Assembly (NCBI GenBank): GCA_030626025.1
Contig: DAOUPT010000019.1
Coordinates: 1 to 55,065 of the forward strand
Direction: 5' to 3'
DNA: 55,065 bases
Source of the DNA: Anderseniella sp.
Lineage (GTDB): Bacteria; Pseudomonadota; Alphaproteobacteria; Rhizobiales; Aestuariivirgaceae
Below the pieces are notes generated by a model. That model made no database searches. It was not told the DNA's origin and was given only the letters and a program-made list of their open reading frames with translations. Of the stretch, positions 1-8,706 are shown piece after piece. How positions within the stretch are numbered: position 1 is the stretch's first letter; each line of letters opens with the position of its first letter. Made by a program: the position numbers and the translations under genes.

Positions 1-2742
1 GCAGTCGATGTATCCCCGTCACAAAGGCTGTCAAATGTACTGCGCGACGAGCTTGACATATCAGGTGTGAAAGTGGGTTGTGATGCCGGTGATTGCGGTG
101 CCTGTTCGGTTTTGATCGACGGCGAGCCGGTGTGCAGTTGCCTGACAGCCGTGGCGCAAGTGCAAGATTGTGAGGTCACCACCGTAGAAGGACTGGCCAG
201 CGATAAAACCCTAAGCGGCCTGCAAGAAAGCTTCCTGCATTTCGGGGCCGCCCAATGTGGTATCTGCACCCCCGCCATGTTGGTCAGCGCTCAAAGCCTG
301 CTCAATAAAAACCCGCTACCAAAACGTGCCGAGGTTGAAGATGCGCTTGGCGGCGTCCTCTGTCGTTGCACTGGTTATCAAAAAATCATCGACGCGGTTT
401 TGCACGCCAGTGGTTTTAACGGAACCGGTGCAAAACCTGCTGCCGGTCAAAGCGTCGGCAGCTCGATTCGACATCTTGACGGTCGGGCCAAGGTAACCGG
501 AGAATTGGCCTTTGGGGCTGACCGGAATCCGACAGATTCCACCTTTCTCCGCGTTCTCCGCTCCCCCCATCACCACGCCCGCTTCACCATCGGAAATTTG
601 GTAGAATTCTGCCAATCTAACCCCGGTATTCATGCGGTTTTCACTGCCAGCGACATTCCCGGCAAAAATTACTTTGGCGTCATCCCTCCCTTTGCCGACC
701 AACCGGTTTTTGCTGAAAACACCGCCCGCTTCCGCGGTGAAGCTATCGCCACAATCGCCGGTGAGCGCGATGTGATCAGAGCTTTTGAAGACGCAGATTT
801 CCCGATAGAATGGCATGTCGAACCGCACGTTCTGCTGCCCGACGAAGCCCTTAAACCGGACGCGCCTCAACTGCATGAAAGCCGCCGGGAAAACATTCTG
901 ATACACGGCCTTGTTCAGCGCGGCGATGCCGATAAAGCCCTGAAAACAGCCGATTATCAGGTGACAGTCAGCACATCAACGCCCTTCGTTGAACATGCTT
1001 ATATCGAACCCGAAGCCGGTTACGCCGAGCGGATTGGTGACCGAATTGTCGTTCATGCCAGCACCCAGGCCGCCCAAATGGACCGTGAAAGCCTGGCTGA
1101 AATAATGGCCATGGAACTAGATGATGTCCGTGTCGTACCAACCGCCTGCGGTGGTGGTTTCGGTTCCAAACTGGATATCTCCATGCAACCCTACATCGCT
1201 CTGGCCGCCTGGAAACTCAACCGCCCGGCAACCATCTGCTACACCCGCACAGAGTCAATGCAGTCCACCACCAAGCGCCATCCCTCACAAATCACTCTAA
1301 CAGTCGGTTGCAAAAAAGGGGGTAAAATCAATGGCTTCGCCTTCGATGGCACCTTTAACACCGGCGCCTATGCCAGCTGGGGGCCGACCGTTGCCAACCG
1401 CGTACCGGTCCATGCCAGCGGCCCTTATTATATAAAAGACTACCGCGCCAAATCGGTCGCCGTCCACACCAACACCCCGCCATCGGGAGCTTTCCGTGGT
1501 TTCGGCGTCCCCCAATCTGCCATTGCCCAGGAATGTGCCTTCGATGAATTGGCCGACAAAATCGGCATGGACCGCCTCGAGTTCCGCCTGATCAACGCGC
1601 TCGACAACGGCGATTCAACCATTACCGGGCAGGTATTTGAAAGCGGTGTGGGGATAAAGCAATGTCTTGAAGCGCTAAAATCAGCCTGGGAAAAAGCCAA
1701 CAAACAAGCCCGAGAATTCAACAAAACAGCCAAAAACGCCCCCTTGCGCAAAGGCGTTGGCGTTGCTTCATGCTGGTACGGCTGCGGCAACACCTCGTTG
1801 CCTAACCCGTCAACCGTCCGCATTGGTATAAAGCGCGACGGTCAGATCGTCTTGCATCAGGGCGCAATGGATATAGGTCAGGGGGCAAACACCGTTATCA
1901 CCCAGATTGCTGCCGATGCATTAGGTGTGCCGGTCCACGTCATAGACCTGATTGACGGCGATACCGACTTGACGCCAGATTGCGGCAAAACTTCAGCTTC
2001 GCGCCAAACCTATGTAACCGGTGCCGCCGCCAAACTGGCTGGTGAAAGCTTACGCGCCAAAGTGCTACGCCATGGCAATGTGGAAGACATCACCGAAATT
2101 GATTTTTCAACCTTCGATGAAAATAAACACGGCTACGTGCTGATGGTAGAGGAAACCTACGACCCGCCAACCAGCCCCCTTGATGAAAACGGTCAGGGCA
2201 TCCCCTATGCAGTTTTCGGCTACGGGGCGCAATTGATGGAGCTGACCGTTGATACAGATCTCGGCACCATCAAACTCGACCACATCACCACCGCCCACGA
2301 TGTCGGCAAGGCGATCAATCCGTTGCTGGTTGAAGGTCAGATCGAAGGTGGCGTGGCCCAGGGCATAGGTCTGGCCCTGATGGAAGATTATCAACCGGGC
2401 ATCACCGAAAACCTGCACGATTATCTGATCCCCACCTCAGGCGATATGCCAATTTTCGACAATATCATCATCGAGGTTGAAGACGCCGAAGGCCCCTATG
2501 GTGCAAAAGGTCTTGGCGAGCACGTATTAATCCCCACCGCCCCGGCCATCCTCAACGCCATTCGCCACGCCACCGGCGCGGTTGTGCGTGATCTTCCTGC
2601 TACACCAGACAAGGTTCTTGCTGCTATCAAGAGGGCTTCCGGATCGTTTTCGGACTACGAAAACGATCCCAGGTCGCGACTGCGGCCCGGTGCTACTGCG
2701 CCGCGCCCGCGCAGACCCGACCGAAGGGAGGATATGTCGTGA
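1..2742 (+). CDS. Fused 2Fe-2S / molybdopterin hydroxylase of the xanthine dehydrogenase family (5' end missing)
   Basis: The frame is open from base 1, so the true start lies upstream; 913 residues are visible. Residues 1-110 form a CoxS-type small subunit with a plant-ferredoxin 2Fe-2S motif (Cys27, 32, 35, 47) and a second Cys pair set (CGIC and CRC). The rest is the molybdenum large subunit with GGGFGSK, AFRGFG, DIGQGAN and a C-terminal GLGE whose Glu (about 840) matches the catalytic base of xanthine dehydrogenase. There is no FAD domain, so electrons must leave through another subunit. Such enzymes hydroxylate N-heteroaromatic rings next to nitrogen. Genes for a 6-hydroxynicotinate-reductase-like protein and an enamidase nearby suggest a nicotinate-like substrate (inference). 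The last 35 or so residues are Arg/Pro-rich, unlike the family, and contain a palindrome. Confidence 0.9.
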   Translation, partial: AVDVSPSQRLSNVLRDELDISGVKVGCDAGDCGACSVLIDGEPVCSCLTAVAQVQDCEVTTVEGLASDKTLSGLQESFLHFGAAQCGICTPAMLVSAQSLLNKNPLPKRAEVEDALGGVLCRCTGYQKIIDAVLHASGFNGTGAKPAAGQSVGSSIRHLDGRAKVTGELAFGADRNPTDSTFLRVLRSPHHHARFTIGNLVEFCQSNPGIHAVFTASDIPGKNYFGVIPPFADQPVFAENTARFRGEAIATIAGERDVIRAFEDADFPIEWHVEPHVLLPDEALKPDAPQLHESRRENILIHGLVQRGDADKALKTADYQVTVSTSTPFVEHAYIEPEAGYAERIGDRIVVHASTQAAQMDRESLAEIMAMELDDVRVVPTACGGGFGSKLDISMQPYIALAAWKLNRPATICYTRTESMQSTTKRHPSQITLTVGCKKGGKINGFAFDGTFNTGAYASWGPTVANRVPVHASGPYYIKDYRAKSVAVHTNTPPSGAFRGFGVPQSAIAQECAFDELADKIGMDRLEFRLINALDNGDSTITGQVFESGVGIKQCLEALKSAWEKANKQAREFNKTAKNAPLRKGVGVASCWYGCGNTSLPNPSTVRIGIKRDGQIVLHQGAMDIGQGANTVITQIAADALGVPVHVIDLIDGDTDLTPDCGKTSASRQTYVTGAAAKLAGESLRAKVLRHGNVEDITEIDFSTFDENKHGYVLMVEETYDPPTSPLDENGQGIPYAVFGYGAQLMELTVDTDLGTIKLDHITTAHDVGKAINPLLVEGQIEGGVAQGIGLALMEDYQPGITENLHDYLIPTSGDMPIFDNIIIEVEDAEGPYGAKGLGEHVLIPTAPAILNAIRHATGAVVRDLPATPDKVLAAIKRASGSFSDYENDPRSRLRPGATAPRPRRPDRREDMS
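2641..2669. repeat. 12-bp perfect inverted repeat in the 3' end of the hydroxylase gene
   Basis: GGATCGTTTTCG at 2641-2652 is exactly complementary to 2658-2669, with a 5-nt loop. It sits at the point where the hydroxylase leaves family similarity (after the LAAIK motif) and enters a GC-rich Arg/Pro-coding tail. No T-run follows, so it is not a standard terminator. It may be a palindromic insert that replaced the native C-terminus. Confidence 0.75.
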
Positions 2743-4256
2743 GCGATATTAAACCTAAAACAGATAAAATTCGCTGCGATGCCTGTCCGGTAATGTGTTA
2801 CATCGCTGATGGTCGTACCGGGGCCTGTGACCGCTATGCCAATGATGGTGGTGATCTTGTTCGGATTGATCCGGTGGTGGTGGTTGAGAGAACCGCAAAA
2901 GCCGGTGGCAAACTGGTGCCGTTTCTGGAAACCGAGCCGGACTGGAATGGCGAGATCGTTACCCAGCCGGAAAACTTTATTACCGCAATTGGTACCGGCA
3001 CCACCTATCCTGATTACAAACCGGCCCCCTATATTGTATCGCGCGAAGTCGAAGGTGTCGATATGATCACCGTCGTCACCGAGGGTATTTTCTCTTATTG
3101 CGGCGCAAAGGTAAAAATTGATACGGACCGCCACCTTGGTCCGGAAACAAATCTGGTACGGGTTGACGGTGAGCCGGTCGGCCATGTCACCACTGGTGAA
3201 TACGGCTCGCAAATGCTGTCACTTGGCGGTGTTCACCATCTCACCGGCGGCAGTAAAAAAGAGGGCAGGGTGACCTGCAAAACCTTGCTCGATCTCTGTA
3301 ATGGTCAGGCGGTCGAGATGTCTATCGATGACGGCGTGACCATTCAGGTGCAGGCCAATCACGCGCCCATTATTGATGGCCAGCGCGAAGACCGCATGCG
3401 GGTCGGTTGCGGTTCGGCCACCATCGGCATGTTCGCCTCGCAATGGAAAGGTCTCGTTGACGAAGTGGTGGTGGTTGATGACCACATCACCGGTGTCATG
3501 TCTGAACATCAAGCCGGCAAAGTCATCGGCTGGCCCGCCTCGGGCATCAAGATCAAGGGCCGCCGTTCAACCCCCGGACGCTATTTCCAGGTAGCTGACC
3601 CGGGCACCGGCTGGGGTGGAACTAATATCGATGACCCGTTGAAAATTCTGGGCGATTTCAAATCGGCAATTGCCAAACCCGGCCAGTCACTGTTTATGGT
3701 TTCAACTACCGGCGAGCAGTCCGCCTATTACGAACTCGATAATGATTTACTGCCAGTTGAAAAACCGATGCCGGAACGATTGCTTAAATCGGTTGAACGT
3801 ATCAAGGAAAATTGCGAACCGGCCCTGTGTTCAGTGTTATTCATGGGCGGGGCAGGCGGATCGCTGCGCTCTGGTGTTACTGAAAACCCGGTAAAACTGA
3901 CCCGCTCGGTAAAAGACGCCCTGACTTACATGTCCTGCGGCGGCGCTCCGGCCTATGTCTGGCCCGGCGGTGGTATCACGGTTATGGCCGATGTTAGCAA
4001 AATGCCGGAAAACTCTTTCGGCTATGTCCCGACCCCGGCTCTCGTTGCCCCGATAGAATTCACCATGCGCCGGGAAGATTATCAGGCGCTCGGTGGCCAC
4101 ATGGATTACGTCATGCCGCTTGCCGATGCGCTCGAAGGTAAAACCGGGTTGCAAAAGGATCACCGTCTAAGCGGCAAAAAACAGGTTGGACACAAACACG
4201 ATCACGCCTGGCCGACCCGGTCGGATAATTATAGTTGGGGAGGGGGGAAGAAATGA
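2739..4256 (+). CDS. 6-hydroxynicotinate reductase-like iron-sulfur protein
   Basis: 505 residues. The GTG start at 2739 overlaps the stop of the hydroxylase by four bases and has a good GGGAGG ribosome site at about 2726. An N-terminal Cys cluster (Cys13, Cys16, Cys20, Cys30) fits a 4Fe-4S site. Gly-rich motifs GGAGGSLRSG and WPGGGITVMAD lie in the C-terminal third. I recognise the family as the reductase (EC 1.3.7.1) that reduces 6-hydroxynicotinate to tetrahydro-6-oxonicotinate with ferredoxin in Eubacterium barkeri, reported as an Fe-S flavoprotein. Position directly after a molybdenum hydroxylase and the presence of an enamidase gene at 12416 support a role in ring reduction. The exact substrate cannot be read from sequence. 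Confidence 0.8.
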   Translation: MSDIKPKTDKIRCDACPVMCYIADGRTGACDRYANDGGDLVRIDPVVVVERTAKAGGKLVPFLETEPDWNGEIVTQPENFITAIGTGTTYPDYKPAPYIVSREVEGVDMITVVTEGIFSYCGAKVKIDTDRHLGPETNLVRVDGEPVGHVTTGEYGSQMLSLGGVHHLTGGSKKEGRVTCKTLLDLCNGQAVEMSIDDGVTIQVQANHAPIIDGQREDRMRVGCGSATIGMFASQWKGLVDEVVVVDDHITGVMSEHQAGKVIGWPASGIKIKGRRSTPGRYFQVADPGTGWGGTNIDDPLKILGDFKSAIAKPGQSLFMVSTTGEQSAYYELDNDLLPVEKPMPERLLKSVERIKENCEPALCSVLFMGGAGGSLRSGVTENPVKLTRSVKDALTYMSCGGAPAYVWPGGGITVMADVSKMPENSFGYVPTPALVAPIEFTMRREDYQALGGHMDYVMPLADALEGKTGLQKDHRLSGKKQVGHKHDHAWPTRSDNYSWGGGKK

Positions 4257-5233
4257 ACATCACCATGCTTCCCGACCAAAAACGCCTGCACCTGCAACAC
4301 GGTCCGATTGATCTGATTGTTGAAGCCTTTGGCAAGCAAGCGGAAATCGACAAGGCGTATCAGGCGGCCAGCGAGAGATTTGAGACTATCCTCGATGAGT
4401 TGGTTGCAGAACTGCCAATGTTACGTACGCCGCTTCCGTCATTCCCGCGCAGGCGGGAATCTAGTGCGAAACTCTCGAATTCAGTTATATTGGCACTGGA
4501 TTCCCGCCTGCGCGGGAATGACGGGGAAGTGGATAGTACTGTGGCCCAAGCAATGCTTGCCGCGACCACCCCCCACGCCGCTGACTTCATCACCTCGATG
4601 GCCGCTGTTGCCGGTGCTGTGGCTGATGAAATTCTGACAGTCTTGTGCAACAGCACCAACCTCACCAAGGCCTATGTCAACAACGGCGGTGACATTGCCC
4701 TCTATCTTAATCCACTCAAGGGCGATGATTTCAACATTGGCATCGTATCCGACCCACGCTCTGGCGAATTGGTAACAACTGCCACCATCGCCGCAGACAC
4801 TGATATCAGAGGCATTGCCACCAGTGGCAGGCATGGCCGCAGCCACTCGCTCGGCATTGCCGATTCAGTCACTGTCTTTGCCGAAAGTGCCGCTATTGCC
4901 GATGCTGCTGCAACCATCATCGCCAACAATGTCAATCTGCCCGATTGCCCGCAGGTCTCACGACAACCGGCCAACCAACTCTCGCCCGACAGTGATCTCG
5001 GCGCACAAATGGTCACCGTTTCAGTAGCAGCCTTGAGCCCTGAACAGATTGCCAATGCGCTAGCTGCCGGTCAGAAAAAGGCCGAAAATTTGTGTGCTGC
5101 CGGAATAATCAAAGCCGCGTTTTTGTGCCTGCAAGGACAGGTGCGGATTATTGACTGGCCGGTTGACGCCCCATTGGCAATTACGCCACACTCCTGTTTA
5201 CAAAAAACTCAAATTGAGGTTGCCCATGCCTGA
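4253..5233 (+). CDS. UPF0280 family protein (ApbE-like), with an in-frame palindromic insertion
   Basis: The ATG at 4253 overlaps the upstream stop (ATGA) and is preceded by GGAGGGGGGAAG; this start gives 326 residues. The flanking sequence (for example ITSMAAVAGAVADEI, NNGGDIAL and GRHGRSHSLGIADSVTV) matches UPF0280, a family structurally related to ApbE flavin transferases. Family members are usually somewhat under 300 residues. The excess is explained by about 30 residues encoded by a palindromic element at 4436-4524. The gene is sandwiched between the reductase and two DUF1185 genes with overlapping starts, so it is in the same operon. A role in attaching flavin to the neighbouring reductase is attractive but unproven; the insert could also have inactivated it. 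Confidence 0.8.
   Translation: MNITMLPDQKRLHLQHGPIDLIVEAFGKQAEIDKAYQAASERFETILDELVAELPMLRTPLPSFPRRRESSAKLSNSVILALDSRLRGNDGEVDSTVAQAMLAATTPHAADFITSMAAVAGAVADEILTVLCNSTNLTKAYVNNGGDIALYLNPLKGDDFNIGIVSDPRSGELVTTATIAADTDIRGIATSGRHGRSHSLGIADSVTVFAESAAIADAAATIIANNVNLPDCPQVSRQPANQLSPDSDLGAQMVTVSVAALSPEQIANALAAGQKKAENLCAAGIIKAAFLCLQGQVRIIDWPVDAPLAITPHSCLQKTQIEVAHA
4436..4524. repeat. Palindromic repeat element with 26-bp perfect arms, inside the UPF0280 frame
   Basis: The arm at 4436-4461 is the exact reverse complement of 4499-4524, with a 37-nt spacer. Each arm is itself a small hairpin: ATTCCCGC, loop GCAG, GCGGGAAT. This is the widespread 'ATTCCCGC...GCGGGAAT' dispersed palindrome of proteobacteria, usually intergenic. 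Here the frame stays open through it and encodes the tell-tale peptides FPRRRESS and LDSRLRGNDG. Confidence 0.9.
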
Positions 5234-5810
5234 GGTCATTATTCGAAAAACAATCATTACGCTGGAAGACATTTTCCATGAGGGAGGTCCGGTAGCAGAA
5301 AAACCGCATCGGCGCGGGGCCATCGCGACAGTGATTAAAAACCCATACGCTGGTCGTTATGTCGAGGAAATCACCCCGTTTATAGAAGACCTCAAGCCAC
5401 TTGGCCTGAAAATGGCTCAAGACCTGATTGCCGCAATGGGTGTGAGTTCGACAGAAATTGAAGGCTATGGCAAAGGCGCTATTGTCGGCTCTGACGGCGA
5501 ACTGGAGCATGGTGCTTTGTGGCATGCTCCCGGCGGGTATTCCATGCGCGAAGTGGTGCAGAACTCAAAAGCGATAGTACCCTCGACCAAAAAGGTCGGC
5601 GGGGTCGGTTCGCGGCTTGATGTGCCGGTCACCCATGCCAATGCGTCTTATGTTCGTTCGCATTTTGATGCCATTGAAGTCGGCATCAATGACGCGCCAA
5701 GAGCCGATGAAATGCTGGTCATACTGGTGATGACAACCGGTCCGCGGGTGCATGCCCGTGCAGGCGGTTTACAGGCAAGTGAAATCAAAGGGGAGGATGG
5801 CCTAAAATGA
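5226..5810 (+). CDS. DUF1185 / 'amino acid synthesis' family protein, copy 1
   Basis: 194 residues from the ATG at 5226, which overlaps the end of the UPF0280 gene by 8 bp and follows a GAGG ribosome site. An earlier in-frame start would overlap that gene much more deeply. The protein shares with its neighbour the blocks GYGKGAIVG, DGELEH, SYVRSHFDA and INDAPRA, which I associate with Pfam AA_synth (PF06684), a family of unknown biochemical role despite its name. No signal peptide or membrane span is visible. Its place in a ring-reduction operon argues for a catabolic role. Confidence 0.85.
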   Translation: MPEVIIRKTIITLEDIFHEGGPVAEKPHRRGAIATVIKNPYAGRYVEEITPFIEDLKPLGLKMAQDLIAAMGVSSTEIEGYGKGAIVGSDGELEHGALWHAPGGYSMREVVQNSKAIVPSTKKVGGVGSRLDVPVTHANASYVRSHFDAIEVGINDAPRADEMLVILVMTTGPRVHARAGGLQASEIKGEDGLK

Positions 5811-6394
5811 GCAAGGTAAAGATACGTAAACTGGTCACCATAGTTGAAGACATCCATTTGGAGATTGGCCAGAAAATCGCCCCGCCAACCCGTCGGGCCG
5901 CAGCCATTGCGGTAATTGAAAACCCGTTCGCCGGACGCCATCAAGAAGATCTCGAAGCCCTGATGGAGATCGGGGCAGCCCTTGGCAAATTGTTGGGCGA
6001 GCGCGCTGTAGCAGCCCTTGGCATTGAACCCTCGCAGGCTGAAAGCTACGGCAAAGGCGCCATCGTTGGTGAAAATGGCGAGTTGGAACACGCCGCCGCC
6101 ATTCTCCATCCGCGCCTTGGTGGCCCGCTACGGGTTGCGGTTGAAAAAGGCGCAGCGCTGGTCCCGTCATCAAAGAAAATGGGTGGCTTGGCCACCCCGC
6201 TCGATGTCCCCCTCGGCCACAAGGATGCAGCCTATGTGCGTTCACACTTTGATGCCATGGAGGTGCGGATAAATGATGCCCCGCGCGCCAATGAAATTCT
6301 GGTTGCAATCGTTGTGACCGACAGCGGAAGGCCGTTGCCAAGGGTTGGTGGACTGGAAGCTAAAGACGCTGAAGGAAAAGACGGATTACGCTAA
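5807..6394 (+). CDS. DUF1185 / 'amino acid synthesis' family protein, copy 2
   Basis: 195 residues, starting at an ATGA overlap with copy 1. It has the same conserved blocks (SYGKGAIVG, NGELEH, AYVRSHFDAMEV, INDAPRANE) but differs over most of its length, so this is an old duplication rather than a recent one. Two adjacent paralogues translated by coupling suggest a hetero-oligomer or two sequential steps. Function is unknown; cytoplasmic location is expected. Confidence 0.85.
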   Translation: MSKVKIRKLVTIVEDIHLEIGQKIAPPTRRAAAIAVIENPFAGRHQEDLEALMEIGAALGKLLGERAVAALGIEPSQAESYGKGAIVGENGELEHAAAILHPRLGGPLRVAVEKGAALVPSSKKMGGLATPLDVPLGHKDAAYVRSHFDAMEVRINDAPRANEILVAIVVTDSGRPLPRVGGLEAKDAEGKDGLR

Positions 6395-6419
6395 ACTAAA
6401 AAGGAAAGGAGGACGCGAA

Positions 6420-7457
6420 ATGGATTATGTTAAAAACGCCTGGTATGTCGCTGGCTGGGCATCAGAATTTGATGACAATCTTCGCGCCTTGACCATCCTT
6501 GAGCAAAACGTCGTCATGTTTCGTGCCTCAACTGGCAAGGTCGTTGCTATGGAAGATCGCTGTCCGCACCGTCTGTTGCCACTATCTCTTGGAAAACGTG
6601 TCGGTGATGCTATTCAATGCGGTTATCACGGCATGACCTTTGATTGTCAGGGCAAATGTATTCGGGTGCCGGGTCAGGATAATCTACCCGCCTCAGCCGA
6701 TATTGCGGCCTATCTGGTCCACGAAAAACATGACATCACCTGGATATGGATGGGTGATCCGCAAAAGGCCGACCCCGATGATATTTTCGACATGCCGCAA
6801 TTCACCGATCCGGCATGGGATGCCCATCTAGGTCAGGCACTACACCTGAAATCAAACTATCTCAATGTTGCCGAAAATCTGGTTGATCCGGCTCATGTCA
6901 GTTTTGTCCACCCGACCACACTTGGTAATACGGCCAGCGAAAATGTCCCGGTGCATGCCGCAACAGACGGTGAAGTCATCAAAGCATGGCGCTGGATACG
7001 TGATGCTGAGCCGATCGGATTTTTCAAGGCCTTTGGTAATTTTAGCGGCAATGTTGACCGCTGGCACTATTACAACCTGCATCTGCCCTCAATCGCAGTG
7101 ATTGATTTCGGCAGCGCTGCCACTGAGGATAATCTTGCCGAAGATGAGCGCGACAAGGGCGTCCGCCTGTATGCCCTGCACTTTCTCACACCGGTCAATG
7201 ACCAATATACCATCGACCGCTGGATGCATCTGCGCAATACAGCAATCAATGACCAAGCGGTTTCGCAAAATCTCGATGAGCTGTTCAAAACTGCTTTTGC
7301 CGAAGATGTTGAAATTCTTGAAGCGGTGCAACGCGAGGAAAACCGCCTTCAGACACGCAAACCTGTTCGTATTGCTATCGATAAAGGACCACTGGTCTAT
7401 CGCAAACGCATAAATGATCTGATAGAAAAGGAGAAAGCAGAAAATACTGTTGTTTAA
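6420..7457 (+). CDS. Rieske non-haem iron oxygenase, VanA-like
   Basis: 345 residues from the ATG at 6420, chosen for its strong AAAGGAGG site at about 6405. The Rieske 2Fe-2S motif is Cys48-X-His50 with Cys67-X2-His70 (CPHRLLPLS and CGYHGMTF). The mononuclear iron site is visible as NLVDPAHVSFVH with His159 and His164; the carboxylate ligand is probably the Asp of AFAEDVE. Length and layout match vanillate O-demethylase-type oxygenases. No reductase or ferredoxin partner is encoded in the window, so it must borrow one. It is the last enzyme of the operon before the transporter; its substrate is not evident and could be an alternative ring hydroxylation or demethylation of the imported compound. 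Confidence 0.88.
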   Translation: MDYVKNAWYVAGWASEFDDNLRALTILEQNVVMFRASTGKVVAMEDRCPHRLLPLSLGKRVGDAIQCGYHGMTFDCQGKCIRVPGQDNLPASADIAAYLVHEKHDITWIWMGDPQKADPDDIFDMPQFTDPAWDAHLGQALHLKSNYLNVAENLVDPAHVSFVHPTTLGNTASENVPVHAATDGEVIKAWRWIRDAEPIGFFKAFGNFSGNVDRWHYYNLHLPSIAVIDFGSAATEDNLAEDERDKGVRLYALHFLTPVNDQYTIDRWMHLRNTAINDQAVSQNLDELFKTAFAEDVEILEAVQREENRLQTRKPVRIAIDKGPLVYRKRINDLIEKEKAENTVV

Positions 7458-7481
7458 ATTGACTAAAACATGGAGGAAACT

Positions 7482-8690
7482 ATGAAACTAATCACTAAAA
7501 TCGCCGGATTGGCCATGGCAAGCGCCATCGGACTTTCATCGGTCTCAGCCTTTGCTGCCGAGACTATTAAGATTGGTGAAATCAATCACTACAAACGCAT
7601 GGCCGCATTCACCACGCCCTATCAAAACGGCATCAAGCTGGCCCTTTCCGAAGTCAACGGGGCAGGCGGTGTGCTCGGAAAACCGCTGGAATTCATCTAT
7701 CGCGATGATCAGGGCAAACCTGGTGAAGCTGTGAAAATTGCTGAGGAACTTATCACACGCGATGGCGCTGTGATGATCACCGGCACCATATTCAGTCATG
7801 TTGGTCTGGCCATCGCCTCATGGGCCGGTCAGAAAAAACATGTTTACCTCGCCGCAGAGCCGTTGGCTGATGCGCTGGTCTGGGCCAAAGGCAATAAATA
7901 CACCTTCCGCCTTCGCGCCTCAACCCACATGCAGGCATCAATGCTGGCCGAAGAAGCCGCCAAAAATCCGGCGGTAAAATACGCCACCATTGCCCCCAAT
8001 TATGCCTATGGCAAAGACGCCGTGGCAGCGTTTGAAAAAGCACTGAAAAAACTGCGCCCCGATGTGGTGTTTGTCACCAAACAATGGCCTGGTCTTTTCA
8101 AGATTGATGCCGGCGCCGAAGTGCAAGCCATCGAAGCGGCCAAGCCGGACGCAATTTACAACGTCACCTTTGGTGGTGATCTGGCAAAATTCGTTCGCGA
8201 AGGTTCAACCCGCGGATTGTTTGATAACCGTCTGGTCCTTGGCCTGTTGACCGGCGAGCCGGAATATATTGACCCGCTAAAAGACGAAGCCCCGGAAAAC
8301 TGGATCGTTACCGGCTATCCCTGGTATGATTTCAAGGATGGTGCCAACAAAACTTTTGTTGATGCCTACATGGCTAAATATTCAGAGCGCCCCGGCATCG
8401 GTTCACTGGTTGGCTACATGGTGGTAAAAACCATCGCCGCCGGTATCACCAAAGCTGGCAGCACCGACACCGAAGCGCTGGTTAAAGCCTTTGAAGGTCT
8501 TGATGTTGCAACCCCGATCGGCAAAATTCACTTCCGCGAGATCGATCATCAGGCAACTTCAGGTGCTTTTGTTGGCAAAACAAAACTCAAAGACGGCAAA
8601 GGCATCATGGTCGACTGGACCTTCAAAGATGGCGCCAACTATTTGCCATCCGATGAAGAAGTAAAAGCCATGCGCCCTGCTTCGAAGTAG
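7482..8690 (+). CDS. ABC transporter substrate-binding protein, LivK/Peripla_BP_6 type
   Basis: 402 residues from the ATG at 7482, preceded at 5 nt by GGAGG; the ATG 12 bases earlier lacks spacing for that site. The N-terminus is a clear signal peptide ending SAFA before AETIKIG. The rest has the type I periplasmic binding fold of branched-chain amino acid and aromatic-acid receptors (GIKLALSEVNGAGGVLGKPLE; YAYGKD). It begins 24 bases after the Rieske oxygenase stop, so it probably belongs to the same transcript, and it precedes matching permease and ATPase genes. Ligand is probably the aromatic or heteroaromatic acid degraded by the upstream enzymes (inference). Confidence 0.9.
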   Translation: MKLITKIAGLAMASAIGLSSVSAFAAETIKIGEINHYKRMAAFTTPYQNGIKLALSEVNGAGGVLGKPLEFIYRDDQGKPGEAVKIAEELITRDGAVMITGTIFSHVGLAIASWAGQKKHVYLAAEPLADALVWAKGNKYTFRLRASTHMQASMLAEEAAKNPAVKYATIAPNYAYGKDAVAAFEKALKKLRPDVVFVTKQWPGLFKIDAGAEVQAIEAAKPDAIYNVTFGGDLAKFVREGSTRGLFDNRLVLGLLTGEPEYIDPLKDEAPENWIVTGYPWYDFKDGANKTFVDAYMAKYSERPGIGSLVGYMVVKTIAAGITKAGSTDTEALVKAFEGLDVATPIGKIHFREIDHQATSGAFVGKTKLKDGKGIMVDWTFKDGANYLPSDEEVKAMRPASK

Positions 8691-8706
8691 GAATGCCTGA
8701 TAGCAG

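Noticed and set aside
4360-4668. Minus-strand frame containing SFPRRRESS
   Set aside because: It is the mirror translation of the palindromic repeat within the UPF0280 gene, not a gene.
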